DNA from: Cellulomonas terrae
Lineage (GTDB): Bacteria > Actinomycetota > Actinomycetes > Actinomycetales > Cellulomonadaceae
NCBI RefSeq assembly: GCF_007990265.1
Contig: NZ_BJWH01000021.1
Coordinates: forward strand, 1-64,000
Direction: 5' to 3'
DNA: 64,000 bases
Shown here piece by piece: positions 45,594 through 53,890 of the stretch. A program made the translations under genes and the position numbers. The notes under the pieces are model-generated. The model was not told where the DNA came from. It ran no database searches and was given only the letters and a program-made list of their open reading frames with translations. Within the stretch, counting starts at the first letter, position 1. Every line of letters begins with the position of its first letter.

Positions 45594-47009
45594 TCAGGGC
45601 CGCACGCCGTCGTGACGCCCTGAAAACGGAGCGACGACCGCACGCTGGCGACCCTCGACCTTACGCCACGGGGAGCGGCGCTCCCAAGCCGGGAGGCTGT
45701 GGCACCGCCCACGCCCTCGCCTGCCGGCGCCCGCGACCTCGGTGATCACCGAGACGGTCCGCGCGATGCCGTCGTACTCGGCGTACTCCTGGGCCAGCTC
45801 CGCCGCCCGACGCGCGAACGACGGGTTGTCCAGCACCCGGTTCACACCGTCGCGCACGGCTTGCGACGTCGTGCCGTCCGTGACCTTGTCGGTGGGCAGC
45901 GCCAGACCGACGCCGGACCACACCACCCGCGCACCGACCTCCGCCTTGTCCTCCGTCCGCCCGGCGACGATCACGGGCACGCCCGCGGCGAGCGCCTGCT
46001 GGACTCCCCCGAAGCCGCCGTTGGTGACCAGGACGTCGACGAGCGGCAGCAGCCGGTCGAACGGGACGAACGGCGTCGCCCGCACGTTCGCCGGATAGGC
46101 GTCGAGGGGTTCAGTGGTCGCGACGACGAGGACGTCCTCGTCGGCGAGGCCGTCGATCGCCGGCCAGAGGAGGCGTTCCGGATCGGTCGCGACGGTGCCC
46201 TGCGTGACCAGGACCACGGGCCGACCCGTCGCGCGCGCCTCCAGGACGTCGTCCCACCAGGCGGGCGGGTCGAACCCGTCGATGCCGGCCGGCAGGTACG
46301 GGCCGACGAGCTCGACGTGCTCCGGCAGGTCGCTGCGCGGGTACTCGAACGACGGGATCGACGGGTGCAGCACACGGGTGACCTCCGTCTGGACCCAGTC
46401 GAGGAAGAAGCCGTCCGGGACGGGCTGGCCCGCGTCGGCGACGATCTGCTCGGCCGCCCTCTGCACGTCCCGGAACACGACCTTGCGTGTGAACCAGTCC
46501 AGGAGGGCGTACCGCAGGCCGTCGAACCCGGTCCGCGGCGGCTGCAGCCCCATGCCGAACGGCGCCGTGTCCTTGCTCGAGATGGCCAGCGGTGAGACCG
46601 AGAACAGCACCGACGGCAGGTCGTGGCGGCGCGCCGCGATCGCCCCGGCCATGAACGCGTTGTCCATCACGATCACGTCGGGTCGCTCGGCGGCGACGAC
46701 GGTGTCGATGTCGGCCAGGAACCCGGGGACGGTCGCCACGAAGTGGTGGAGCACGTCCCACTGCACCCGCTTGATGCCGGGGGCGGGCGCGTCGTGCTCC
46801 GACGACCAGGCGTCGAACTCCGCGTCGTCCAGGTCGCGGCCCTGCACGATCGGGGCATGCTTGGCGCCGGTCGCCGTGACGGCGCTCGCGAACTTGCGGC
46901 CCGTGTAGACGACGACGTCGTGACCCTCGTCGACGAGGGCGCGGGCCAGCGGCAGCGCAGGCCGCACGTGGCCGGTGACGGGGGTCAGGGCGAACAGGAT
47001 CCTGCTCAT
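45594..47009 (-). CDS. GT1-family glycosyltransferase (MGT/erythromycin-desosaminyltransferase-like)
   Basis: The product is 471 aa with a GT-B fold. The N-terminal acceptor domain begins with ILFALTPVTGHVRPALPLARAL. The C-terminal nucleotide-sugar domain has VLVTNGGFGGVQQALAAGVPVIVAGRTEDKAEVGARV. It probably transfers a sugar from an NDP-sugar to a small lipophilic acceptor; the acceptor is unknown. Family members normally end near TVSVITEVA, but here about 45 further residues, very Arg-rich, follow before the stop. That tail could be a real extension or the result of a lost stop codon or a frameshift. Confidence 0.85.
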   Translation of the reverse strand: MSRILFALTPVTGHVRPALPLARALVDEGHDVVVYTGRKFASAVTATGAKHAPIVQGRDLDDAEFDAWSSEHDAPAPGIKRVQWDVLHHFVATVPGFLADIDTVVAAERPDVIVMDNAFMAGAIAARRHDLPSVLFSVSPLAISSKDTAPFGMGLQPPRTGFDGLRYALLDWFTRKVVFRDVQRAAEQIVADAGQPVPDGFFLDWVQTEVTRVLHPSIPSFEYPRSDLPEHVELVGPYLPAGIDGFDPPAWWDDVLEARATGRPVVLVTQGTVATDPERLLWPAIDGLADEDVLVVATTEPLDAYPANVRATPFVPFDRLLPLVDVLVTNGGFGGVQQALAAGVPVIVAGRTEDKAEVGARVVWSGVGLALPTDKVTDGTTSQAVRDGVNRVLDNPSFARRAAELAQEYAEYDGIARTVSVITEVAGAGRRGRGRCHSLPAWERRSPWRKVEGRQRAVVAPFSGRHDGVRP

Positions 47010-47064
47010 GGCGGTTCTCCGAGAGGTGACGGGGGCATTCCCCGACGAAGACCCTGGGCGATTC

Positions 47065-47091
47065 GCCCTGATACATCCCGTCGCTCAGGGC
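47065..47091 (-). terminator. Weak hairpin at the end of the DUF389 gene
   Basis: GCCCTGA (47065-47071) pairs with TCAGGGC (47085-47091), which includes the stop codon of the DUF389 gene. The 7-bp stem with a 13-nt loop is weak, so it may only reduce read-through into the glycosyltransferase gene. Confidence 0.3.
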
Positions 47092-48047
47092 CGCCCGAGG
47101 ATCCGCGCCCGCAAGCGCTCCCGCCGCTCGGCGAACCTGTTCCACACCGCCTTCTGGAACACGAGCGTGAGCCAGCCCGCCAGAGCCATCCCCACGATGT
47201 TGACGCCCAGCTGCAGGGCGCTGCCACGCACCTCGGCCAGCTGCCCGAACGCCAGCCCGAGCGCGACGTTGCCCGCAGCCGGCACCGTCGTCACGGAGAT
47301 GAACGCCCCCGCGAGCGCCCCCACCCGGGCCGACGTCAACGACAGCACGCCGGCCGCCCCCGCGATGACCGCGACGATGAACGACCACTTGTCCGGCGAG
47401 TAGATGAACGCGGTGTCCGGGCGGGGAGCCGTCACCTGCTCGAGCGTCACCCACCCGAGCTGCTTCGCCGCGAGCGCCGCCACGCACGTGACGAGGATCG
47501 CGATGAGGAACCCGACCACGAGCGTCCAGAGCGCGATCCGGAGCAGGTGGAACCGGCGGCGGACCAGCGCGATCCCCAGGGCGGCGATCGGGACGAACTC
47601 CGGCCCCAGGACCATCGCGCCGATGATGAGGATCTGGGAGTCGAGCACGATCGCGATCGCGGCGATGAGCGTCGCGAAGCACATGAAGCTCAGGTAGCTC
47701 CAGTTCAGCTCCGACTCGGCGTACGCCCGCCGCGTGACGTCGACCCACACGACCGCGTCCGCGCTGCTGCCCGGCGCGAGCTGTTCGGCGTCGAACCCGG
47801 GCTGCGACACCCATGTGTCGACAGGCTCGATCTTGAGCGTGCCCTCACGCTGGACACCCAGCTCCAGCAGCTCGTCGAGGACGTCGTTCGCGGCCTCCCT
47901 GGCGATGTCCGCCAGTACGACGTCGCCCACGGGCCGTCGCGACGCACCGTCGAAGACCGCCAGGCTGCTCACGGCAGGCGCCCGCTCCAGCACGCCGACG
48001 ACGCCGCTCGTGAGGTCCGCCGGGACCGAGATCCGCAGGTGCAGCAC
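47085..48047 (-). CDS. DUF389 family membrane protein
   Basis: The product is 320 aa. A cytosolic ferredoxin-like N-terminal domain (about 1-110) is followed by about six membrane helices with the DUF389 features [23 protein letters not shown] and [26 protein letters not shown]. The function of the family is not established. It is the last gene before the tRNA pair and the accessory region. Confidence 0.85.
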   Translation of the reverse strand: MLHLRISVPADLTSGVVGVLERAPAVSSLAVFDGASRRPVGDVVLADIAREAANDVLDELLELGVQREGTLKIEPVDTWVSQPGFDAEQLAPGSSADAVVWVDVTRRAYAESELNWSYLSFMCFATLIAAIAIVLDSQILIIGAMVLGPEFVPIAALGIALVRRRFHLLRIALWTLVVGFLIAILVTCVAALAAKQLGWVTLEQVTAPRPDTAFIYSPDKWSFIVAVIAGAAGVLSLTSARVGALAGAFISVTTVPAAGNVALGLAFGQLAEVRGSALQLGVNIVGMALAGWLTLVFQKAVWNRFAERRERLRARILGRP

Positions 48048-48110
48048 GGGGTCAGTGTGTCGCCGTCCGGCCCACGACGGTGGGAGCCGCTCCGCCGTCG
48101 TCGAACTCTG

Positions 48111-48184
48111 TCGGGATGGCGGGATTCGAACCCACGACCTTCCGCTCCCAAAGCGGACGCGCTACCAACCTGCGCCACATCCCG
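48111..48184 (-). tRNA. tRNA-Pro (anticodon TGG)
   Basis: This is a 74-nt cloverleaf on the minus strand. The acceptor arm CGGGATG pairs with CATCCCG, the discriminator is A, the anticodon arm CCGCTTTGGGAGCGG carries TGG, and the T-arm holds GGTTCGAATCC. CCA is not encoded. Confidence 0.95.
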
Positions 48185-48291
48185 GCGCACCTCACCAGGC
48201 CCGGGGGCCGAGGGAGGTGCACGGTGCGCCCTCGCACACCCGGTACCCTGGGTGCCGCGGTCCTGACTGAGCATGCAGCAGCCGGACCTGT

Positions 48292-48362
48292 GCGGACGTA
48301 GCTCAATGGTAGAGCCCCAGTCTTCCAAACTGGCTACGCGGGTTCGATTCCCGTCGTCCGCT
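48292..48362 (+). tRNA. tRNA-Gly (anticodon TCC)
   Basis: This is a 71-nt cloverleaf. The acceptor arm GCGGACG pairs with CGTCCGC, the anticodon loop CTTCCAA carries TCC, and the T-arm holds GGTTCGATTCC. CCA is not encoded. It is the last core gene before the accessory region and is a candidate integration site; no second copy of its 3' end is visible in the window. Confidence 0.95.
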
Positions 48363-48608
48363 CCCGTGAGGTCTTCGTAGATATCGAGCCAACTCTTCGC
48401 AGATTGCCGGGCTCGGGCGGCGCCCTGTCCGCATCGCCAACCGGCCGAGCCTCACCCGCCCACGGTGGGCGCGGGCGGCGGCGCGACAAGGTGCAGGGCA
48501 ACCGTTTGAGCGCTCGGTCACCACGGCTGTGTCGTGCGGACTGCGCTCCCGCGCAGAGCCAGACGTTCCTGGGCTCGCTCCTCTGTGCCGGCACTCTTGC
48601 GCGACGCG

Positions 48609-48648
48609 ACGACCCGGCGCACGAGGTGCACATCGAGCGCCGGGTCGT
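48609..48648 (-). terminator. Hairpin after the transposase gene
   Basis: ACGACCCGGCGC (48609-48620) pairs perfectly over 12 bp with 48637-48648, with a 16-nt loop, 23 nt after the transposase stop. The rest of the 309-bp stretch 48363-48671 shows no convincing gene, and I see no clear terminal inverted repeat of the element in it. Confidence 0.5.
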
Positions 48649-48671
48649 TGGGAGAGGCGGCCTCCAGGCGA

Positions 48672-50522
48672 TCAGGCAGCGCGAGATTCCCGCGCAGCCG
48701 CACCCGCCCGCAGGCGGTCGAGGTGCGTCGCGTCGATCGCCCTGGCCTCGTCGCGGCCGAGGTTCCGGAAGCCCCAGCTCGGCGGATCAGCCCGCAGCAG
48801 GGGGTGGTCCACCGGTCCGCGCGCCGTCCGACCGTGCCAGGCACGCAGCTGCTCCTCGTTGAAGAGGCTGATCTTCAGGGCTGAGATGACCGTCGCCATC
48901 GCCAGCCCTGGGAGACGGTTCTGCCCTCGTCGCAGTCGCTGTCGGCTCGGGTTCTTCAGGATCCCGAAGATCCCCTCGACGAAGGTCCGCCGCTTGAAGA
49001 GCCGGCGCCACGCTCGGTTGCCGTAGTAGTGACGCTGAGCGAGCTTGCGCTGGTGGTGGGTGTCGGTCGGGTCAGGCGTGAAGTCGACCGTCCGGTTGGT
49101 GCAGCAGTCTCGGCTGTCCCAGTCGTCCGGCGGCCTGGTGACCGGGTTCCCGACGTCGATCGCGGCCTGGACGTTCGCACCGCCGCGAGCGTGGCAACCG
49201 ACGCGCGTCGCGACCGCCGGGCACACCCACTTGCTGGTGGCAGAGGCTCCGAGGCCGCTCTCCTTGCGGCTGAAGGCCCAGCGTCGCTGGAAGTCCTCGA
49301 TCTTCGTGAAGTAGGTGTCCCAGTCCTCCTTGGTCCCGTTCTCGGGTGGTAGCGGGCGGTCGGCCATCGGTGCCATCGGGCAGTGCATCCAGCCGTACTG
49401 CAGCTTGGCGCCCTTCACGTCGACGATGCCGTGGTCGTTCTTCCCCATCGTCAGGCACTGCTCGATCCCGCGCTCCGCGAGCGGCACCGCCCATCGCCAC
49501 GCCTTGAGGTTGGTGTAGAGGTGGTCGCCGATCAAGCCCGTGAAGCCGTGGTTCTTGCGGATGCGGTCGATGATGCGGAGCGAGGCGTCGACGACGTCAC
49601 AGTTGGCGGGCGTGAGCGCGAATCCATCGACGAGCACGGCCTCGTCGTCGTCCTCGGCGTCGGGGTCGGGCACGCGGCAGATCGTGTGTTGGTGGAAGCC
49701 GAAGCCGACCTCCTTCTTCCCCAGCTTGGAGGTCTTGTACCCCCACGCCGCGTCGAGGCACCTGCCCCGGAGGTTCGCGGACGGAACCTCCGGAGCACTC
49801 TCGGGGGCCGTCGCACCGTCGTCGTCGATCGCGATGTCGGCGACCTCGAGGGCCTCCCCCGCCGCCTCGGCGGCCTCCATCGCGGCGAGAACACGCTCCG
49901 CTCGCGCCCGGTCTGCGGTCGGGCCCTTCGTCCACGCCCACTGACCGGTCGCGTCGATCGCGAAGACGGAGCCCGTCCGGGGAACCGTCGTGACACGGAT
50001 CAGGCTGTCGACGATCGCCTCCACCGCCGCCTGCCGAGCCTCTCGCTCACCGTCCGACAAGCCGGGCGCCGAGCCGAGGCCGTAGTCGAGGCGCTCGCGT
50101 AGCCGCTTCGCGGCGTTCGCAAGGTCGTCGTACCCGATCTCCTCGACCCCGTCCGCCTCCCACATCCGCTTGCGTGGCTTTCCCGACGACGTGAGGCGAG
50201 GAGCCTCGGGGTCAAACTCCGCCTTGGCCCGCGTGCCCCTCGACCGGCTCGTGAGAGGGCGCAGGACGCCGATCTTCCACTGAGAGTCGCGGTCCAGCCC
50301 TTCGGTCAGGGCCATGTGTGCCCCCCTGATGGTCGTCTCGTGGCCGAGACGGGCGCACAGGTGGAGCCCGATGAAGAGCAGTCTGGTGTTCTCGTAGAGA
50401 CAGCCGATGCGACCCCTCTGCCCCGGCTTCCGGGGCGGGCAGGCCAGGTCGAGGACGCCGGAGGTGTCGATCACGTGCACCGCCCGGTCCAGCATCTCGA
50501 CACTGATGTGGACGGCGCTCAT
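48672..50522 (-). CDS. Divergent DDE transposase
   Basis: The product is 616 aa. A DDE set can be read: Asp in SVFAIDATGQWAW (residues about 197-209), Asp in GLIGDHLYTNLKAW (the common D-x2-Y motif), and Glu in RRTFVEGIFGILKN near the C-terminus. The two-Asp-plus-Glu layout and the C-terminal WRRLFKRR resemble IS1182/IS4-like transposases, although the N-terminal 200 residues are unlike typical members. Its ATG overlaps the stop of the recombinase-like gene (ATGA at 50519-50522), so the two act as one unit. A stem-loop follows the stop. Confidence 0.72.
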   Translation of the reverse strand: MSAVHISVEMLDRAVHVIDTSGVLDLACPPRKPGQRGRIGCLYENTRLLFIGLHLCARLGHETTIRGAHMALTEGLDRDSQWKIGVLRPLTSRSRGTRAKAEFDPEAPRLTSSGKPRKRMWEADGVEEIGYDDLANAAKRLRERLDYGLGSAPGLSDGEREARQAAVEAIVDSLIRVTTVPRTGSVFAIDATGQWAWTKGPTADRARAERVLAAMEAAEAAGEALEVADIAIDDDGATAPESAPEVPSANLRGRCLDAAWGYKTSKLGKKEVGFGFHQHTICRVPDPDAEDDDEAVLVDGFALTPANCDVVDASLRIIDRIRKNHGFTGLIGDHLYTNLKAWRWAVPLAERGIEQCLTMGKNDHGIVDVKGAKLQYGWMHCPMAPMADRPLPPENGTKEDWDTYFTKIEDFQRRWAFSRKESGLGASATSKWVCPAVATRVGCHARGGANVQAAIDVGNPVTRPPDDWDSRDCCTNRTVDFTPDPTDTHHQRKLAQRHYYGNRAWRRLFKRRTFVEGIFGILKNPSRQRLRRGQNRLPGLAMATVISALKISLFNEEQLRAWHGRTARGPVDHPLLRADPPSWGFRNLGRDEARAIDATHLDRLRAGAAARESRAA

Positions 50523-51361
50523 CGGGCACCGCCCCGCAGGCTCGCGCCGGCACCGAGCCCCTTGAACTCGAGCCACGGTGCGAGGTAGGGCTGCAGGTCG
50601 ACGAGCGTTCGAGCGGACTGGAGCCCCGCGGCGCGCAGCAGCAGACCGATCGGGACGGGGTCGGTCATGAGGTCTGCGAGCCACGTGGCGCGCAAGCGGG
50701 ACTGCTCGATGCGTGGGACGTTGTACAGCGCGGCGCGGTCCGCGATGCGGGCGGCGATGTTGCGGCGGTCGACCTGCTGTCCGAGGACCAGTTCCTCGGC
50801 GCCGCGGCCCGCGACAGCCGCGCGGACCAACGCCGCCGCACATGCGCGCACCGGCACGACGCGCGGCCGGGGCCCGGGCACATGCACCGTCAGCCCGGGC
50901 TCGCCCTGGTCCTCGATGTGCCCGACGCGCAGGTACCGGATGTCCAGGCTGTCCAGGCCGGCTCCCGCGCCGAGCCCCACTACGGCGGACAGGTCCCGCG
51001 CGAGGATTGCCGTCGGCTGGACTCCGGCGACGCGGAAGTACACGGCGCGCTCGCGGGGCGTGTAGGGCGGCTTGACGGCGCGGTGGGCGATCGGCGCCAG
51101 GTTCGCCGGCGTGGTCGGCCCCGGGTTGACCGTGCGCGCGAGCGCGAGCAGCCGCCGGCGCCGCTCGGCTCGGACGTGGTCGCCCGCGCCGGGCATGCCG
51201 ATCCGGATGTACTCGTCGATCAGGTCGGTCGTCAGGACCTTGACGGGGTCGAGCGGGTGGCCGTGGCGCATCGCGTACGCGGCGAGGCCGGCGATGTGCG
51301 TGCGGTGGTTGCGGATGCTCTTCTCGCCGTCCAGCGTGCTGGCGACGACGACGCGGCGCAT
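50519..51361 (-). CDS. Degenerate tyrosine-recombinase-like protein coupled to the transposase
   Basis: The product is 280 aa. The N-terminal part (about 1-85) looks like an integrase SAM-like core-binding domain (NHRTHIAGLAAYAMRHG). The C-terminal part follows the recombinase fold: GAGAGLDSLDIRYLRVGHI stands where active enzymes have GLRxxEL, so the first catalytic Arg is replaced. LRATWLADLM replaces LRHT, and LQPYL could hold the Tyr. Catalysis is therefore doubtful; it may be a DNA-binding helper of the DDE transposase. In-frame codons continue upstream of ATG 51361 to a TAA at 51410, without a good start or RBS. Confidence 0.62.
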   Translation of the reverse strand: MRRVVVASTLDGEKSIRNHRTHIAGLAAYAMRHGHPLDPVKVLTTDLIDEYIRIGMPGAGDHVRAERRRRLLALARTVNPGPTTPANLAPIAHRAVKPPYTPRERAVYFRVAGVQPTAILARDLSAVVGLGAGAGLDSLDIRYLRVGHIEDQGEPGLTVHVPGPRPRVVPVRACAAALVRAAVAGRGAEELVLGQQVDRRNIAARIADRAALYNVPRIEQSRLRATWLADLMTDPVPIGLLLRAAGLQSARTLVDLQPYLAPWLEFKGLGAGASLRGGAR

Positions 51362-51409
51362 GAACGGACGGATACTCTCCAGCTCGGTGTCCGAAAGCGC
51401 CGCGCTGGT

Positions 51410-51544
51410 TTACGAGTCGATGAGGTTGAGGATGCTCTCGGGGAGCGCGCGCGGCTGGGTAGACGCGGCCTCGAGCTCCTTGATCCTTCGGGCCATCGCG
51501 GCGGCGCTGACCTTGCGGGTGCGCCCGGTTCGGGACTTGCTCAT
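51410..51544 (-). CDS. 44-aa basic small protein of the transposon
   Basis: The product is 44 aa, very basic at the N-terminus (SKSRTGRTRKVS) with a short helix AAAMARRIKELEAAS. AAGGAG lies 7 nt before ATG 51544, a near-perfect RBS, so it is translated. Its TAA stop is in frame with the next gene, whose likely coding sequence begins 16 codons later. It may be a regulatory or DNA-binding peptide, or the original N-terminus of the recombinase-like protein cut off by a stop mutation. Confidence 0.6.
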   Translation of the reverse strand: MSKSRTGRTRKVSAAAMARRIKELEAASTQPRALPESILNLIDS

Positions 51545-51672
51545 GTCTTGCTCCTTCGATATCTGCCACCGGCGGTCGCGGGTGGCGAGACGTGAAGGTG
51601 CGCGGTGTGTCCGTGTGCGCAATCGGCGGGATTCGCGTCAGCTGCCTCGAAGAACGGCAGCATCGTTCGAGC

Positions 51673-52422
51673 TCACGAGCTCACGAACTCACCGAGCGCG
51701 TGGGCATGGGTCAGGCCGAGGTCGAGGTCACGAACGGTCAAGCCGCACGTCTCGATGAGCGTGGCGAGCGGGGCGTCGCTCGCCAGCACTTCATGGGTCA
51801 CAGCCGCGGCGAGCGACCGCGTCGTGAGGTTGAGGCCGTGCCTTCTCGCGAAAGAGCGGGCCCGTATCCACTCGTCGCCCTCATGGCTCGGCGAGCTTCC
51901 GCGTGCAGTCCTGGCCCTGCGGGCGCGCTCCACGGCCGCGAGAAAGGCAGATCCGTCTCGATCGCCGGTAGACGCCGCCTGCGCGATTCGGGCCAGGTCG
52001 TCGACGATCCCCGGCTCCGGCATGTACAGCACGCGCTCGCCCGGAGCGCGTCGGGGCCGACGTCCTGGCACGCCGTGGTGGCCCGCCTGAAGTCGACGCA
52101 GGATCCCACGCACGTTCTCGCGCGTTCCCGAGTCGAGACCCTCGCGCGCCATCGCCTGGTCCAAGGAAAGGAGGGTGTGGTCGGCGACGAGCTCGTCGAC
52201 GGTCAGTGGCCTGCCGATCCGCTCGAGGTGCCCGGCCGCTGCGGCGATCGCCTGAATGTCCTTCCGCGCTCGGTCCTTGGTCGGGGCCCCGCGCAGGACC
52301 AGCGCGATCGCGGCGGGGGCGATCTGCGCCCAGTCCGACACGGACTTGGGCCGGTAGGCGCGGACGTACTGCTCGGCGGACGAAGGCACTTGAGGGACAG
52401 AAGGGTTGGCAGAGGGGTCCAT
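51673..52422 (-). CDS. Hypothetical protein upstream of the transposon genes
   Basis: The product is 249 aa, rich in Ala and Arg and mostly helical (APTKDRARKDIQAIAAAAGHLERIG, LSLDQAMAREGLDSGTRENVRGILRRL). I recognise no family. The pattern of short helices and basic residues would fit a DNA-binding or recombinase-accessory protein. It is co-directional with the small protein, recombinase-like and transposase genes and may be the first gene of the same mobile element. ATG 52422 is chosen; its RBS is weak. Confidence 0.55.
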   Translation of the reverse strand: MDPSANPSVPQVPSSAEQYVRAYRPKSVSDWAQIAPAAIALVLRGAPTKDRARKDIQAIAAAAGHLERIGRPLTVDELVADHTLLSLDQAMAREGLDSGTRENVRGILRRLQAGHHGVPGRRPRRAPGERVLYMPEPGIVDDLARIAQAASTGDRDGSAFLAAVERARRARTARGSSPSHEGDEWIRARSFARRHGLNLTTRSLAAAVTHEVLASDAPLATLIETCGLTVRDLDLGLTHAHALGEFVSS

Positions 52423-52522
52423 GCCTGCCAACGTCCGGCGCCCCGGGGATCGCGCAATGAGCCAGGCAACCGGGCGCCACAGAGCACCCGCCCGCTGGCG
52501 TTCGATGCCGAGCCGGAACGGA

Positions 52523-52555
52523 TGTGGCCCCGCCTCAGATCGAGGCGGGGCCACA
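52523..52555 (-). terminator. Perfect 14-bp hairpin terminator
   Basis: TGTGGCCCCGCCTC pairs with its complement across a 5-nt loop AGATC, 2 nt after the stop of the 101-aa gene. It separates the two-gene unit 52558-53330 from the transposon genes. Confidence 0.75.
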
Positions 52556-52557
52556 CG

Positions 52558-52863
52558 TCACGCAGCTCGGGGGCCTACCGACAGTCGGGCCTGTGCTGCG
52601 CAGATTCGGCAGTCAGCCGGTCGCGGCGAGTCCGCCGTGTGGAGACGCTCGCCGTCCTGCACCACCCACGACGCGTTCTCGATCGCCCACACAGCCGGGA
52701 ACTGGATGCGAACCCGCTCCTCGACCTTGTGCACCTCCTGCCACAGCAGGTCGGCGCCCGGCAGGTCGTGAGCAAGGTGCTCGATCGCGGCGGTGGCCAG
52801 TCGGTTTCGACGGTGGAGCAGCCGCAGCAGTTCCCATCGCCGGTTCGGTTCCTTTGTGATCAT
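52558..52863 (-). CDS. Hypothetical 101-aa protein
   Basis: The product is 101 aa with a basic helical N-terminus (KEPNRRWELLRLLHRRNRLATAAIEHLA) and a C-terminal DCRICAAQA. GGAGGAG lies directly before ATG 52863 at normal spacing. It begins 32 bp after the stop of the 144-aa gene and ends just before a strong hairpin, so the two form a small operon. No family is recognised. Confidence 0.6.
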   Translation of the reverse strand: MITKEPNRRWELLRLLHRRNRLATAAIEHLAHDLPGADLLWQEVHKVEERVRIQFPAVWAIENASWVVQDGERLHTADSPRPADCRICAAQARLSVGPRAA

Positions 52864-52895
52864 CGGCTCCTCCAGCCGAAGGCGCCCCAGACAGC

Positions 52896-53330
52896 TCATC
52901 TGCCGGGTGACGCGGGCGGGCGCTGGCCCGTCCGCATCACCCGTTGCGGCGGGGCGACCTCTCCCAAGCTGGCTGACCGACCATCTCGCGAGGCGGTCGC
53001 CAGCCCCGCCCGGGCCCCGATCGCGCCGATCGTCACCATTCCGCGCGTTGCGCCGCGCTCCGCGATGCAGGCCCGCTCCCGGGTGGTGCCCTCGCACGAC
53101 GGGCAGGACATCGGCGTGTCTTCAAACCGGGACAGGAGCAACTCCCAAGCCGTCCGGACGACGGCTGCCCCGTTGCACTCGAATCCACGAGCGGCGATGC
53201 CCGCCGAGCCCGCGGCGAGCCCCGCGCGCGTGGCGGCAAGGTCGAAGAGGTGGGCCGACGGCAGGGAGCCGACCCGCTCGGGTGTCAGGGGATTGTGCAC
53301 GGGTGTGGCTCGTGAGGGCGAAGCTGGCAC
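52896..53330 (-). CDS. Hypothetical 144-aa protein with CPSC motif
   Basis: The product is 144 aa. It has a central CPSC with nearby Cys residues (FECNG, ERACIAE) that could bind a metal, and a basic, low-complexity C-terminus. GGAGG lies 5 nt before the GTG at 53330, which supports real translation. A 9-bp palindrome lies 16 nt upstream of the start. No family is recognised. Confidence 0.5.
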   Translation of the reverse strand: MPASPSRATPVHNPLTPERVGSLPSAHLFDLAATRAGLAAGSAGIAARGFECNGAAVVRTAWELLLSRFEDTPMSCPSCEGTTRERACIAERGATRGMVTIGAIGARAGLATASRDGRSASLGEVAPPQRVMRTGQRPPASPGR

Positions 53331-53346
53331 TTTGGCCTCCTGGTAG

Positions 53347-53372
53347 TCGTGATCGCCGTTCGACGATCACGA
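53347..53372. promoter_or_regulatory. Palindrome upstream of the small two-gene operon
   Basis: TCGTGATCG and CGATCACGA form a perfect 9-bp inverted repeat around an 8-nt spacer, just upstream of the RBS at 53336-53340. Its position suits an operator or 5' leader stem. Confidence 0.4.
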
Positions 53373-53890
53373 GCACTGTGCTCGCGAGGCGCGCATGGGC
53401 AGCGGGCACGAAGTTCGCCACCTAGCTGGTTGCGCAATCGCGATCGCCGGTCACCGTGCGTCGCCGCAACCCACTGCACTGCACGTTGACAACTGCACAG
53501 CGCAACACGACGGCGGCCGCAGCGCTGCTCGGCTGGGTCTCCGGAATGGAGGTGATGAGACCCCACCCACCGAGCAGCGCTGGGGCAAGCCGCAACGTCC
53601 ACCGCCGCCGGATCGTTGGGACGGCTCGCCTCGGATCGAGGGCCCGCACACGTCGGCCGACCAGGAGCGTGGCGTCTCCGGTCCCTCCTAGACGTACGCC
53701 AGCGCAAGAACGCGCCGAACGTACTCGGACCCAGCCGTGAGCAGATCAGCTCGCGCTACAGCGCGGCACTCGACTCGCCCTGCGGTGCGTCCTCGACGAA
53801 GTCACCCATCTCGCGGGCAATCGCTCCTGCCACCTGGACAGGGCGGAACTAGGCCCGCTGTCCGAGGAGCCCCACAACGAGTCGTTGTGC
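53373..53890. other. Gene-poor interval between the small operon and the defence operon
   Basis: About 520 bp contain only short reading frames in several overlapping frames, with no RBS-supported start and no recognisable product. TTGACA at 53486-53491 has no matching -10. I see no gene here. Confidence 0.5.

Noticed and set aside
48080-48301. Short open frame reading [16 protein letters not shown]-like residues
   Set aside because: It is the antisense of the tRNA-Pro gene, a well-known source of false protein annotations.
53122-53421. 99-aa frame overlapping the 144-aa gene (start MANFVPAAHARL)
   Set aside because: It has no RBS before its GTG, overlaps a frame with a good RBS, and its C-terminal half is Arg-rich shadow sequence.
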